Positions 16,697-25,449 of a stretch of 64,000 bases of DNA are shown here, piece by piece. Numbering within the stretch: the first letter of the stretch is position 1; each line of letters begins with the position of its first letter. Source of the stretch: a bacterium (lineage in GTDB: Bacteria > Chloroflexota > Dormibacteria > Dormibacterales > Dormibacteraceae). A program made the translations under genes and the position numbers. The notes beneath the pieces are model-generated. The model ran no database searches, was not told the origin of the DNA, and saw nothing but the letters and a program-made list of their open reading frames with translations. Location: the NCBI GenBank assembly GCA_004299235.1, contig SCQL01000009.1, forward strand, positions 124,001-188,000, given 5' to 3'.

Positions 16697-17407
16697 TCAC
16701 GCCAGCCCACCCCCATCTGCAGGGGACAGCGCGGTGCTCACTCCCGACAGGCGCCGCCGGAGCGGGTCGAGGTCGCTGAACGCGCCTCGCTGGTGAGCGG
16801 GCAGCAGCTCCGCGATCGCGACCATGATCGCCTCGGAGGCTTCCTCGTGCGACACCCGCGTGCCGTCGGGTCGCTTCTGCGCGATCAGGATCGGCTTGCC
16901 GAACGTGATGTTCACTCGGGTTCGACGCGGCCAGCGCGCTCCCTTCGGGAAGCACTCGCGGGTCCCCGTCAGGCCCACCGGCAACACCGGGCAGGCTGCC
17001 TTCTGGGCGATGAACCCCGCTCCCGGCTCAGGCGCGGCCAGGACTCCTGATTCGACCCGTGTGCCTTCTGGATAGATGATCAGGACCTGACCCGCCTTGA
17101 GCAGGTCGAACGACGTTCGAAGAGCGGCGCGGTCGGCGGTGTGCCGGACCACAGGGAATGCTTGGTACCGGCGGAAGATCCAGTTGTTGAACCCTTTTGT
17201 GAAGTACTCCGATTTGGCCATGCTCCACGTGTCGGCGCGCGGCACGAACGCGGGGACCATCGGTGGGTCGAGCGTCGCCGAGTGATTCGCGCAGATGATC
17301 AGCGGTCCGTGACGGGGCACGTTCTCTTTCCCCGTGACGTTGAACAGGCCCACCAGGTAGGTCTGCGTCATGGTGCGCATGACCCAGCGCAGAAACGCGT
17401 AGATCAT
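16697..17407 (-). CDS. plsC: 1-acyl-sn-glycerol-3-phosphate acyltransferase (PlsC family)
   Basis: PlsC-family enzymes acylate lysophosphatidic acid to phosphatidic acid at the membrane. The 236-aa product has the catalytic NHxxxxD motif as NHSATLDP (about residues 42-49) and the glycerophosphate-binding motif YPEGTR, with a hydrophobic N-terminal segment. The ATG overlaps the cmk stop (ATGA). This cmk-plsC pairing is found in many bacteria. It is the last gene of the long minus-strand cluster. The C-terminal tail, past SDLDPLRRRLSG, is poorly conserved. Confidence 0.9.
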   Translation of the reverse strand: MIYAFLRWVMRTMTQTYLVGLFNVTGKENVPRHGPLIICANHSATLDPPMVPAFVPRADTWSMAKSEYFTKGFNNWIFRRYQAFPVVRHTADRAALRTSFDLLKAGQVLIIYPEGTRVESGVLAAPEPGAGFIAQKAACPVLPVGLTGTRECFPKGARWPRRTRVNITFGKPILIAQKRPDGTRVSHEEASEAIMVAIAELLPAHQRGAFSDLDPLRRRLSGVSTALSPADGGGLA

Positions 17408-18057
17408 TCGCTCTTCGGTCGGCCGGCGACGTGCCGCAGGATGAGCTCGACCACCTGGTCGACGTCCAGCCGATCGGTGTCGATGACGATCGCATCCTCC
17501 GCGGGGCGCAGCGGCGCGACCGGGCGCTCCGCGTCCATCCGGTCGCGCGCCTCCACCTCTTTGCGCATCGCCGCTTCGTCTGCGCGCTCGCCCCGTCGCT
17601 CGTACTGAGCCGCTCGCCTGCGGACTTTTTCGTCCAGGCTCGCCACGAGGAAGAACTTGTGATCGGCGTGCGGAAACACCACCGTGCCGATGTCCCGGCC
17701 GGCCATGACGAGGCCCGACGGATGCATGCGGCGCTGCTGCTCGACCAACGCCTGGCGCACATCGGGGATGGCTGAGATCAACGGCAGCGCGTCGGCATAG
17801 TCGGCGTCGTAGATGCCGTCCGTCAGCTCGACCCCATTCGCCCACACGCGTTCTCCATCCACGCTCACCTCGGTCGATTGGGTGAGCTCGGCCACCGCGG
17901 CCGGGTCATGAGGGTCGATGCCCCGATGGACGGCGAGCTTCGTGATGGCACGATACATGAGACCGCTGTCGACGAAAGGCACGCCCAGCGCTCCCGCCAC
18001 TCTGCGACCGACGGCCGACTTGCCCGAGGCGACGCCGCCGTCGATGGCGATGATCAC
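17404..18057 (-). CDS. cmk: Cytidylate kinase
   Basis: This enzyme phosphorylates CMP and dCMP using ATP. The 217-aa protein starts with the P-loop IIAIDGGVASGKSAVGRRVA and contains DSGLMYRAITKLA and the conserved MAGRDIGTVVFPHADHKFF. The start is GTG, overlapping the stop of the pseudouridine synthase gene (GTGA). The downstream acyltransferase is coupled through ATGA. Confidence 0.96.
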   Translation of the reverse strand: MIIAIDGGVASGKSAVGRRVAGALGVPFVDSGLMYRAITKLAVHRGIDPHDPAAVAELTQSTEVSVDGERVWANGVELTDGIYDADYADALPLISAIPDVRQALVEQQRRMHPSGLVMAGRDIGTVVFPHADHKFFLVASLDEKVRRRAAQYERRGERADEAAMRKEVEARDRMDAERPVAPLRPAEDAIVIDTDRLDVDQVVELILRHVAGRPKSE

Positions 18058-18836
18058 CTGGATCCGCCTTCGACGGCTCGGCGGAGAGCGGCCACCTCCG
18101 AGTCACCCAGCACACGCCAATCGCCGGTCTTCAAGCGGCCCAGCTTCAAAGGACCAAAGGCGACGCGCCGCAGCGATCGCACCTTGTGCCCAACCACGTG
18201 GAGCATGCGGCGCACCTGGTGGTGACGTCCCTCGCGGATCACGACTCGCACCTCGGCGAGGCCCGCGTCGCGACTTCCGGGGGTGAACCGCAGGACGTCG
18301 ACCTCCGCCGGAGAGGTCATGCCGTCGTCGAGCTGGACGCCGGACCGCAGCGTCTGGAGGTCGGCTGCGCTCGGGTTCCCAACCACCAGCGCGATGTACT
18401 CCTTGGCCACCTTGTGGCGCGGATGGGTGAGTCGAAACGCGAGGTCGCCGTCATCGGTGAGGAGCAGCAGCCCGGTGGTGTCCGCATCCAGGCGTCCGAC
18501 CGGAAAGAGGCGGTGGCCCGCCTTCCCCTCATCGCCGACCACTTCCAAAACCGTCGTTCGCGCCGACTCGTCTTTGGCCGTCGTGATCACCCCGAGGGGC
18601 TTGTTCAAAACGAGGTAACGATGCTTGGTGACCGGTTTGACGACGCGGCCGTCGACGGTGACGCGATCCCGGTCCGGGTCGATGAGCAGGCCCGCGGCGG
18701 GCGGCCGCTCGTGGTTCACGCGCACCACGCCGGAGGAGATCAGCTGGTCCGCGGCTCGCCGGCTGGCCACGCCGGCACGCGCGAGGAAGCGGTTCAGCCG
18801 TTCCTGGGGCGGTTTTGAGTCGCCGGCCGGATTCAC
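18054..18836 (-). CDS. rluB: RluB/RsuA-family rRNA pseudouridine synthase
   Basis: This enzyme isomerises a uridine to pseudouridine in rRNA. The 260-aa protein has an N-terminal S4 RNA-binding domain (ERLNRFLARAGVASRRAADQLI) and the catalytic motif GRLDADTTGLLLLT, whose Asp is the nucleophile. The C-terminal EGRHHQVRRMLHVVGHKV is also typical. The choice of RluB over RsuA or RluE rests on the scpA-scpB-rluB-cmk context, which is conserved in Gram-positive and Terrabacteria genomes. The GTG follows the scpB stop with no gap. Confidence 0.92.
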   Translation of the reverse strand: MNPAGDSKPPQERLNRFLARAGVASRRAADQLISSGVVRVNHERPPAAGLLIDPDRDRVTVDGRVVKPVTKHRYLVLNKPLGVITTAKDESARTTVLEVVGDEGKAGHRLFPVGRLDADTTGLLLLTDDGDLAFRLTHPRHKVAKEYIALVVGNPSAADLQTLRSGVQLDDGMTSPAEVDVLRFTPGSRDAGLAEVRVVIREGRHHQVRRMLHVVGHKVRSLRRVAFGPLKLGRLKTGDWRVLGDSEVAALRRAVEGGSR

Positions 18837-19343
18837 CTAGTCGCGTTCGAGCCGCGGCGTCGGCAGGTGATCGAGCGACTCGAGCCCCATCACCTGGAGG
18901 AACCTCATGGTGGTGCCGTAAAGCTTCGGCTGGCCGGGCCCGCTGCCGCGCCCGACCTCAGTGATCAGGTCGCGCAGCTCCAGGTTGGTGAGCACGCTGT
19001 CGCAGCTGACGCCGCGCACCTCCTCGATGCGAGCGCGCGCGACAGGCTGCTGATAGGCCACGATGGCCAGCGTCTCATAAGCGGCCGGCGAGAGCTTGCC
19101 CGACACTTCCGGCCGGAGAGCACGGCGAACAGCGGCGGCATGCTCAGGCCGAGTCGCCAGGTGAAACTCGTCGTGATGCTTCATCAACATCACCCCCCGG
19201 CCCTCCAGCGCCTGGCGGAGCTCCTCCAGGGCATGCTCCACCGCCGTGCGATCGCTGTCCGTGGCCTGCTGCAGCTCGCGCAGCTTGAGGGGCCGGTTGG
19301 AGCTGAAGAGGATCGCTTCCAGGGCAGCCGAGATGTCACTCAT
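18837..19343 (-). CDS. scpB: Segregation and condensation protein B
   Basis: ScpB is a winged-helix (kite) subunit that binds ScpA and SMC in the chromosome condensin complex. The 168-aa product shows AALEAILFSSNRPLKLREL at the N-terminus and the second winged helix KLSPAAYETLAIVAYQQPVAR, followed by GQPKLYGTT. The ATG lies inside the 3' end of scpA (8-nt overlap), so the two partners are co-translated. Confidence 0.95.
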   Translation of the reverse strand: MSDISAALEAILFSSNRPLKLRELQQATDSDRTAVEHALEELRQALEGRGVMLMKHHDEFHLATRPEHAAAVRRALRPEVSGKLSPAAYETLAIVAYQQPVARARIEEVRGVSCDSVLTNLELRDLITEVGRGSGPGQPKLYGTTMRFLQVMGLESLDHLPTPRLERD

Positions 19344-20064
19344 CGGCGGGCGTCCTCGACTCGACGTGAATCGGACCGAAGCGTTCCTTCTGACGCACGG
19401 TGATCAGCGACCGCCGCAACAGCTCGAGAACGGCGACGAAGGTGATCACAGCCTCGAGGCGGTCCTGCGACTCGAGGATTAGCTCGACGAGCTCGATCGG
19501 GCCCTGCCGCAGGCGGCCCTTGATCAGCTCCAGCTTCTCCTCGAGCGACCAGGTCCGGCCGGTGACGACCAGCGGCCGCGGAGGGACGCGGGCGAGGACG
19601 CTGTTGAAGGCGACGAGCAGCAGCTCGACCTCGAGCGGCTCCTCCTGCCCTGACGCCTCGATGGGGCGCGCCGGCGGCGGAAACGAGAAGGAGTCCTGCT
19701 GCGCGCGCTCCATGAGCTCGCCGGCCATCTGCTTGTAGGCGCGGTACTCCTCGAGGCGTTGCCTCACCTCCTCCTCCCAGCCGAGCAGGTCGGTTTCCTC
19801 CTCGGTCGGGGTCTCGCCGGGCAGCAGGCGGATGGATTTGAGCAGCAGGAGGCGCGCCGCCATCCAGAGGAACTCGGCCATCTCGTGGGCATCGGCGATC
19901 TCCCGGGCGGCGAGCTCGGCGAGATAGGCGTCCGTCACCGCGGCCAGCGAGACCTGGAGGATGTCCAGCTCCTCGCGCTCGACCAGGGCTAAAAGAAGCT
20001 CCAGCGGGCCTTCGAACACCGGCGTCTTGACGCCGAGTCGCGGCCCCACGAGGGAAGGTTCCAC
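19336..20064 (-). CDS. scpA: Segregation and condensation protein A
   Basis: ScpA is the kleisin that bridges the SMC heads and binds a ScpB dimer. The 242-aa protein shows FEGPLELLLALVEREELDI at the N-terminus, AEFLWMAARLLLLKSIRLLP, and a C-terminal winged helix ending LLRRSLITVRQKERFGPI. The GTG at 20064 places the family motif at about residue 18. A slightly later GTG is possible. The gene lies 42 nt after the PIG-L gene's start side, the largest gap in the 22-kb cluster. Confidence 0.94.
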   Translation of the reverse strand: MEPSLVGPRLGVKTPVFEGPLELLLALVEREELDILQVSLAAVTDAYLAELAAREIADAHEMAEFLWMAARLLLLKSIRLLPGETPTEEETDLLGWEEEVRQRLEEYRAYKQMAGELMERAQQDSFSFPPPARPIEASGQEEPLEVELLLVAFNSVLARVPPRPLVVTGRTWSLEEKLELIKGRLRQGPIELVELILESQDRLEAVITFVAVLELLRRSLITVRQKERFGPIHVESRTPADE

Positions 20065-20106
20065 GACGGCTAAGGATAGGCCCCGCCTTCCGGCGCCGGC
20101 CGGCGG

Positions 20107-20784
20107 CTATCGGAGGTCCACCTGGTGGAACCTCTCGACGCGCGCGATGGCGCTCCACCGGCGCCTGAGCGCGGCCGGGCTCGGCGTCTGGCTGGCGTGC
20201 GCGAGGCGGGCCTGGATCTTCTCCGCCAAGACGTCGCTCACGTCGGACTCCAGCGTCGGCTGCCTGCCCGCAAAGCACCAGGCCTCCGCCGTCTCGTGAG
20301 GCGGGCCGGCGCTGGGATGCGTCAGCGGGTCGCGCGCGCTCGGCCAGGCGGCGTCGAGAGCGACACGGCCCACGACCCTGTGGTCGGGGTGGTACCTGTA
20401 GCCGCCGTCGGGATCGAATGTGATCAGGACATCGGGCTTCGACGCCCGGATCTCGCGCACGAACTCCTCGCGGAGCTCCAGGCTCTCGACCAGCTCGGCG
20501 TCCGGGTGGCGGAGGAACGCGACCCGGTTCGCGCCCAGCACCGCCGCGGCGATCGCCTGCTCGCGCTCGCGAATGCGCGCGACCTGGGCGCTCGATTTCG
20601 TCGCGTCGCGGGAACCCTTGTCGCCCGAGGTGGCCAGCACGAAATCGACCGCGACCCCGCGACGCGTCATCATCAGCACGGTGCCGGCGCAGTAGAACTC
20701 GATGTCGTCCGGGTGCGCCACGATGCACAGGGCGCGCTTGATGCGGCGGTCCTCCGCGCCGGTGAACAGTCGGGAGCGCGCCAC
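20107..20784 (-). CDS. PIG-L/LmbE-family deacetylase
   Basis: The family consists of zinc-dependent N-acetylglucosaminyl-type deacetylases that act on glycolipids or thiol precursors. The 225-aa protein has the zinc motif AHPDD (residues 23-27) and the second ligand region YRYHPDHRVVG. The substrate cannot be assigned. Mycothiol- and bacillithiol-type enzymes belong here, but no other thiol gene is in the window. It starts at GTG immediately after recN and is followed by scpA. Confidence 0.88.
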   Translation of the reverse strand: MARSRLFTGAEDRRIKRALCIVAHPDDIEFYCAGTVLMMTRRGVAVDFVLATSGDKGSRDATKSSAQVARIREREQAIAAAVLGANRVAFLRHPDAELVESLELREEFVREIRASKPDVLITFDPDGGYRYHPDHRVVGRVALDAAWPSARDPLTHPSAGPPHETAEAWCFAGRQPTLESDVSDVLAEKIQARLAHASQTPSPAALRRRWSAIARVERFHQVDLR

Positions 20785-20786
20785 GA

Positions 20787-22415
20787 TCAGGAGCGAGCCG
20801 TGCGCCCGGCGCGCGCAGCCGGCCGCCTCGCCTCCTCCAGCAGCTCGTGCGCTCGGGCCACCGCCTTGGGCGTGACCCCGCCGCTCATCATCCGTGCCAG
20901 CTCCTGAGCGCGCTCCTCATCAGAGCCCAGCTCACGCACGGTGACCACGTTGCGGCCGTCGGATCCAGGCAACTTCTCGACGAGCAGGTGATGGTCCGCG
21001 AAAGAGGCGATCTGCGCCAGGTGGGTGACCACCAGCACCTGGTGGCGCGACCCCAGCGCTTTGAGGCGCAGGCCCACCTGGATCGCGGCCTCCCCGCCGA
21101 TGCCGGCGTCGACCTCGTCGAAGACGAGCGTCGGCATGCGGTCGGCGTCGGCGCCGACCGTCTTGACGGCCAGCATGACGCGCGCCAGCTCGCCGCCGGA
21201 CGCGACCCGAGCCAGCGGCGCCAGCGGTTCGCCGGGATTGGCCGAGAACATCATCTCGGCGGCCTCGGCGCCGGCGGCCCCGATCTCGCTCTGCGGGTTG
21301 AGGCGGACCTCGAAGCGCGCGCCCTCGAGGCGGAGTCCCTCGAGCTCGGCGGCCACCGCCTTCTGCATGCGGCGCGCCGCCGTGGCCCGGGCCTTGCTCA
21401 GCCGATCGGCGGCGGCCTCGAGGTCCGCCCGGCAGCGGTCCCGCTCATGCCCGGCCGCGGCCAGCGCCGCCCCGAGATCCTCGGTCGCGCCGAGCTGCAG
21501 CTCGAGCCGGCGGCACTCTTCGATGGCCGACTCCAGGCTGCCCCCGTACTTCCGCTTCACCCCGTCGAGCACGGCGAGGCGTGACTCGATCTCCTCGAGC
21601 CTGGCGGGATCGGAATCGAGGAGCTCGCCATAGCGCCGGACCTCGGCCGCCACGTCGGAGAGGTCCTCCTCGAGGGAACCGAGCCGCCTCGCCTGCTCCG
21701 TCAAGCGCGGGTCCAGATCGGCGGCGGCGCGAAGGGCCGCCGCGGCGCGGGCGACGCCATCCTCCCGAAGCGCGTCCCCTGCTTCATGTCCGAGCTCGGC
21801 CAGCCGAGCCGCATGCCTCACGGCCGCCCGCTCCGCCGCCAGCTCCGCGTCCTCGGCCGGGCGTAGGCCGGCGGCGCGCAGCTCCTCCAGCTGCCAGCGC
21901 AGATACTCCTGCTCGCGCTGTCCACGCGAGCGCAGCTGCTCGAGATCGCGGATCGCGTTCACGGCCGCGAGCCAGGCGCCGTGGGATGCGGCCACCGCCG
22001 ATCGCAGCTCCAACGCGCCGGCGTACGCGTCCAGCAGGTCTGTCTGGGTGTCGGGATCGAGCAGGGCATGGTGCTCGTGCTGGCCGTGCAGCGCGACCAG
22101 GTTGCGCCCGAGCTCGCGCAGCTGGCCTGGATTGGCGGGGCGCCCATCGATTCGAGCCGCACCGCGCCGGCCCAGCTCTCGCTGCAGCACAAGGGACGTC
22201 CCGCCGGACTCGAACTCCCCTTCCACCGTCGCGCGGTCCGCGCCATGGCGTATCTGGTCGGCCGCGCCCCGAGCGCCGAGCGTGAGGCCGAGGGCGTCGA
22301 CGATCAGCGACTTGCCGCTGCCGGTCTCGCCGGTCAGCAGGTTGAGCCCCGGACCGAAGCGCACCCGCGACTCCGCGACCAGGGCGAGGTCGTGCACCCT
22401 GAGCTCTCGAAGCAT
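20787..22415 (-). CDS. recN: DNA repair protein RecN
   Basis: RecN is an SMC-like ATPase involved in double-strand-break repair. The 542-aa protein has Walker A GETGSGKS (about residues 29-36), the RecN region LVALHGQHEHHALLD, a long charged coiled-coil middle and the C-terminal signature RVASGGELARVMLA with the Walker B segment TLVFDEVDAGIGG. The ATG at 22415 opens LRELRVHDLALV, the family N-terminus, 14 nt after the nadK stop. Confidence 0.96.
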   Translation of the reverse strand: MLRELRVHDLALVAESRVRFGPGLNLLTGETGSGKSLIVDALGLTLGARGAADQIRHGADRATVEGEFESGGTSLVLQRELGRRGAARIDGRPANPGQLRELGRNLVALHGQHEHHALLDPDTQTDLLDAYAGALELRSAVAASHGAWLAAVNAIRDLEQLRSRGQREQEYLRWQLEELRAAGLRPAEDAELAAERAAVRHAARLAELGHEAGDALREDGVARAAAALRAAADLDPRLTEQARRLGSLEEDLSDVAAEVRRYGELLDSDPARLEEIESRLAVLDGVKRKYGGSLESAIEECRRLELQLGATEDLGAALAAAGHERDRCRADLEAAADRLSKARATAARRMQKAVAAELEGLRLEGARFEVRLNPQSEIGAAGAEAAEMMFSANPGEPLAPLARVASGGELARVMLAVKTVGADADRMPTLVFDEVDAGIGGEAAIQVGLRLKALGSRHQVLVVTHLAQIASFADHHLLVEKLPGSDGRNVVTVRELGSDEERAQELARMMSGGVTPKAVARAHELLEEARRPAARAGRTARS

Positions 22416-22429
22416 CAGTGGCTGGCCAC

Positions 22430-23311
22430 CTACTTCATGGGGACGAGCGGGCGCCCCCAGCCAAGCCTCTCGCCCAGCCGGCGGTAGAAACCCTCCGGCG
22501 GGCTGAAGCGAACGACCTTGAGGCGCCGGGGATGCGAGCCGCAGCGAAGCATGTCGCCCGCCTCCACCGCCCATCCGCTCCGCCCGTCGATTCGCATCTC
22601 GGCGGGGCCGCGCACGACGGACAGTGTGATGTCCTGTCTCGGCGGAAAGACGATCGGGCGCACGGTGAGCGCGAATGGGTTCATGGGCACGAGCACGAGG
22701 TCGCGCAGCGTCGGCTCGAGGATGGGCCCCCCGCTGGCGAGCGCGTAGGCCGTCGACCCGGTGGCGGTGGCGACCATCACGCCGTCCGCGTCGATGACGC
22801 CGACCTCCTGCCCGCCGACCTCGATCTCGACCCGCAGCATGCGGGCCTCGCCCGCGCGGTCGACGACGACCTCGTTGAGGCCGATGCTCTTCACCACGCT
22901 GCGGCCCTGGCGGCTCAACCCCACCTGCAGGATGGTGCGTTCCTCGATGCGATACGCGCCCTCGAGGAATCGGGACAGTCCGTCCTCGAGCTGGTCGGAT
23001 TCGAGCTCCGTGAGGAAGCCGAGGCGTCCCAGGTTGACGCCCAGGATGGCCAGGCGCCGCGGCGCCGCCAGCCGGGCGCCGGCGAGGAACGTCCCGTCTC
23101 CACCCAGCGTCAGCACGAGCGTCGTGTCCTTCAGCTGGCCGGCGAGGGCGCTCACCGGCCCGTCGCGATGCGCCTCCCACGCCTCGACCTGACGCTCCCT
23201 GAGCGCCGTGAAGGCACGGTCGATCACCGACTGCTCAGCGCGCGGGCCGTGGAGGATGCAGACCTTCATGGGCGGTCGAGCCGGGGATCCGGCCGGCATC
23301 TCGGATCTCAT
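22430..23311 (-). CDS. nadK: NAD kinase
   Basis: This kinase phosphorylates NAD to NADP. The 293-aa product contains the family motifs LTLGGDGTFLAGARL, GRLGFLTEL and ATATGSTAYALASGGPI. The ATG at 23311 overlaps the tlyA stop (ATGA) and matches the coupling seen across this cluster. A second ATG at 23269 begins KVCILHG, which is where many homologues start, so the first 14 residues may not be real. The tlyA-nadK-recN order is conserved in many bacteria. Confidence 0.95.
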   Translation of the reverse strand: MRSEMPAGSPARPPMKVCILHGPRAEQSVIDRAFTALRERQVEAWEAHRDGPVSALAGQLKDTTLVLTLGGDGTFLAGARLAAPRRLAILGVNLGRLGFLTELESDQLEDGLSRFLEGAYRIEERTILQVGLSRQGRSVVKSIGLNEVVVDRAGEARMLRVEIEVGGQEVGVIDADGVMVATATGSTAYALASGGPILEPTLRDLVLVPMNPFALTVRPIVFPPRQDITLSVVRGPAEMRIDGRSGWAVEAGDMLRCGSHPRRLKVVRFSPPEGFYRRLGERLGWGRPLVPMK

Positions 23312-24027
23312 CGGCTGGGCGCGAGCCTGAGGAAGATCTCACGGTTGCCCTCGGCGCCCGGCAGCTCCGAAGGCGCCTCGGCCGCCACGACGTAGCCGTT
23401 GCCGGCGCACCAAACGCGGAACCTGCTGAGGGCCGCCTCGATGGCGGCCGGGTCGCGAACGATCCCGCCCTTCCCCACCTCCGACCGCCCGACCTCGAAC
23501 TGCGGCTTGAAGAGGGCGACCACGTCCGCGTCAGGCGCCGCGCGCCGCAGCGCCGGCATGACCTTCTCGAGGCTGATGAACGAGACGTCGATGACGATCA
23601 GACTGACCGGCTCGGGAAAGGCGTCGAGGTCACGCGCGTTGACCCGCTCGATCACGACCACGCGGGGGTCCTGGCGCAGGCGCCAGTGGAGCAGCCCGCG
23701 ACCGACGTCGATGGCGTACACCCTGGCCGCCCCGCGCCGTAGAAGGACGTCGGTGAACCCGCCGGTGGACGCGCCGATGTCCGCGCACACCCGGCCCGCG
23801 GGGTCGACGGCGAAACGCTCCAGCGCGGGGGCCAGCTTCAGCGCGCCGCGGCTGGCGTAGTTCGGCGAGGACTCCACCGAGATGGGCGCGTCGTCGCGAA
23901 CCGAGCGGTCGGGACGCCGGACGGTCTCGCCGGCGACGCGCACCTTGCCGGCCAGGATCAGGGCCTGGGCACGTTCACGCGATTCGGCGAAACCGCCCTT
24001 GGTCACCAGCACGTCGAGCCGCGGCAT
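23308..24027 (-). CDS. tlyA: TlyA-family rRNA 2'-O-methyltransferase
   Basis: TlyA proteins methylate riboses in 16S and/or 23S rRNA. The 239-aa protein has an N-terminal S4 domain (RLDVLVTKGGFAESRERAQ) and a Rossmann methyltransferase with CADIGASTGGFTDVLL. The conserved KPQFEVGRSEVGKGGIVRD is also present. The ATG at 24027 is preceded directly by an in-frame GTG (24030), and either could be used. Mycobacterial TlyA determines capreomycin sensitivity. That is family knowledge and not shown here. Confidence 0.93.
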   Translation of the reverse strand: MPRLDVLVTKGGFAESRERAQALILAGKVRVAGETVRRPDRSVRDDAPISVESSPNYASRGALKLAPALERFAVDPAGRVCADIGASTGGFTDVLLRRGAARVYAIDVGRGLLHWRLRQDPRVVVIERVNARDLDAFPEPVSLIVIDVSFISLEKVMPALRRAAPDADVVALFKPQFEVGRSEVGKGGIVRDPAAIEAALSRFRVWCAGNGYVVAAEAPSELPGAEGNREIFLRLAPSR

Positions 24028-24037
24028 CACGCGCCCG

Positions 24038-24451
24038 TCAGAGGAGGAGCCCGACGGCGATGCCGATCGCGGCCCCGACGAGCACCTCCACCGGCGTATG
24101 GCCCAGGAGCTCCCGCAGCCTCTGCTCCTGCACCCCCCGCATGTTGACGAGGTCCTCGACCAACCGGTTTAGAACGGCGGCCTGGCGTCCAGCGGCGCGC
24201 CGGAGCCCGGCCGCGTCGTACATGACCACGAACGAGAAGATAAGGGCGATCGCAAACGGGGCGGAAGAGAGTCCTGAATATTTACCGACCGATGCGGTCA
24301 TGCCCATGACGATGGCGCTATGGCTGCTGGGCATGCCACCAGTCTCAGCCAGCACGCGGAGGTTCAGCCGGCGCTGGCGCATGGAGGTCAGGATCACCTT
24401 GGCGGCCTGGCAGATGGTCCAGGCGACGATCGGCGCGAGGAGGAATCTCAC
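24038..24451 (-). CDS. Divergent PAP2-family membrane protein (DUF212)
   Basis: The 137-aa membrane protein belongs to the DUF212/YuiD-like divergent PAP2 family. It shows VRFLLAPIVAWTICQAAKV, the conserved GGMPSSHSAIVMGM, and C-terminal HTPVEVLVGAAIGIAVGLLL, with about four hydrophobic segments. PSSH resembles the acid phosphatase site of PAP2 enzymes, but activity for this family is unproven. The GTG overlaps the xseB stop (GTGA). Confidence 0.88.
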   Translation of the reverse strand: MRFLLAPIVAWTICQAAKVILTSMRQRRLNLRVLAETGGMPSSHSAIVMGMTASVGKYSGLSSAPFAIALIFSFVVMYDAAGLRRAAGRQAAVLNRLVEDLVNMRGVQEQRLRELLGHTPVEVLVGAAIGIAVGLLL

Positions 24452-24657
24452 CCGCGCAACGACGTGGTCAAGAGCTCTGCTCTGGCTTTGAGCGCCTCGA
24501 GACGGGCCTCGGCTTCGGCCAGCAGGCTGACGGCACGCTGGTGCGCGGCGACGAGCTGATCGACGGGCGCGCTGCCATCGGCCAGCTGCCCGATCGTCCT
24601 CTCCAGGGCGGCCAGCAGGTCTTCGAAACCGGCGATGGGGGCTGCAAGCCCGCTCAA
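24448..24657 (-). CDS. xseB: Exodeoxyribonuclease VII small subunit
   Basis: XseB forms a complex with XseA that degrades single-stranded DNA. The 69-aa alpha-helical protein has FEDLLAALERTIGQLADGS, the usual opening, and SLLAEAEARLEAL. It starts with TTG overlapping the nusB stop (TTGA). The large subunit xseA is not in this window, although the two are usually adjacent. Confidence 0.85.
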   Translation of the reverse strand: MSGLAAPIAGFEDLLAALERTIGQLADGSAPVDQLVAAHQRAVSLLAEAEARLEALKARAELLTTSLRG

Positions 24658-25058
24658 GGCGCGGTCGCCGCCACGCGGCCCAGGATGCCGTTGACGAAGC
24701 GGCCGGATTCCTCTCCGGAGAACGTCTTGGCCAGCTCGATCGACTCGTTGATGGCGGCCTTGGTCGGCACGTGCCGGTCGATGGCGATCTCGTAAACGGC
24801 GATGCGGAGGATGACGCGATCCACCTTCGCCATCTGGCCGAGCTTCCAGTGCTCCGACGCCTCGCTGAGGATGGCATCGAGCCTTTCGCGATTGGCGATC
24901 ACGCCCCGCGCCAGCTGGCCGGCGAAATTCGCCACGTCAGCCGTTGCCGCCCCCTCGGCGGCGTGGTAGCTCAGGACCTCCTGCAGGTCGTCGTCGGAGC
25001 CTTCCATCTGGAACAGCACTTTGAGCGCCAGCTCCCTGGCCTGATGCCGCTTCCCCAC
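24654..25058 (-). CDS. nusB: Transcription antitermination factor NusB
   Basis: NusB binds NusE/S10 and boxA RNA in rRNA antitermination. The 134-aa protein starts at GTG with GKRHQARELALKVLFQMEGS and contains AKVDRVILRIAVYEI and TKAAINESIELAKTFSGEESGRFVNGIL, split across the last two helices. It lies 13 nt after the Asp23 gene, and xseB overlaps its stop. Confidence 0.95.
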   Translation of the reverse strand: MGKRHQARELALKVLFQMEGSDDDLQEVLSYHAAEGAATADVANFAGQLARGVIANRERLDAILSEASEHWKLGQMAKVDRVILRIAVYEIAIDRHVPTKAAINESIELAKTFSGEESGRFVNGILGRVAATAP

Positions 25059-25071
25059 TAGGCGAGCCGGC

Positions 25072-25422
25072 CTAGCTGGCGAAGGCGACGCTGGAGACGA
25101 AGACGTTGACCTCTCCCACTTCCAGCCCGAGCATGCGCTCCGTCGCCTCGACGACGTTGCCCTGGACCGCAGCCGCGACGTCGGCGAGCCTGGCCTGGGA
25201 GTCGACGGTGATGAACACCTCGAGGTGGATCGAGCGGTCGGCCTCGATGTGCACGCGCACCCCGCGGTGAGCGCCCTGGCGTCGCACCCAGTCACCGAAA
25301 TGGCGGGCCGCGGCCTCATCCATCCCCTCGACGCCTTCGACTTCGCACGCGGCCAGCGCCGCGATGCTCGCGATCACCTCGTTGGCGACGCGGACCGCCC
25401 CCAACGCGCCGTTCTCACCCAT
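25072..25422 (-). CDS. Asp23/Gls24-family envelope stress protein
   Basis: The 116-aa protein belongs to the Asp23/Gls24 (DUF322) family of small, often membrane-associated proteins induced by alkaline or envelope stress. Recognisable stretches are VRVANEVIASIAALAACEVEGVEGM and IHLEVFITVDSQARLADVA. An Asp23 gene between efp and nusB is a common arrangement in Gram-positive bacteria. No membrane anchor partner is seen here. Confidence 0.88.
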   Translation of the reverse strand: MGENGALGAVRVANEVIASIAALAACEVEGVEGMDEAAARHFGDWVRRQGAHRGVRVHIEADRSIHLEVFITVDSQARLADVAAAVQGNVVEATERMLGLEVGEVNVFVSSVAFAS

Positions 25423-25449
25423 GACAGGGGGATGCTACGCCCTGAGCCC

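Noticed and set aside
18825-18839. A third copy of the GCCGGATTCAC hairpin repeat at the start of rluB
   Set aside because: Only about 11 bases match, the second half of the stem is missing, and the sequence is explained by the rluB coding start.
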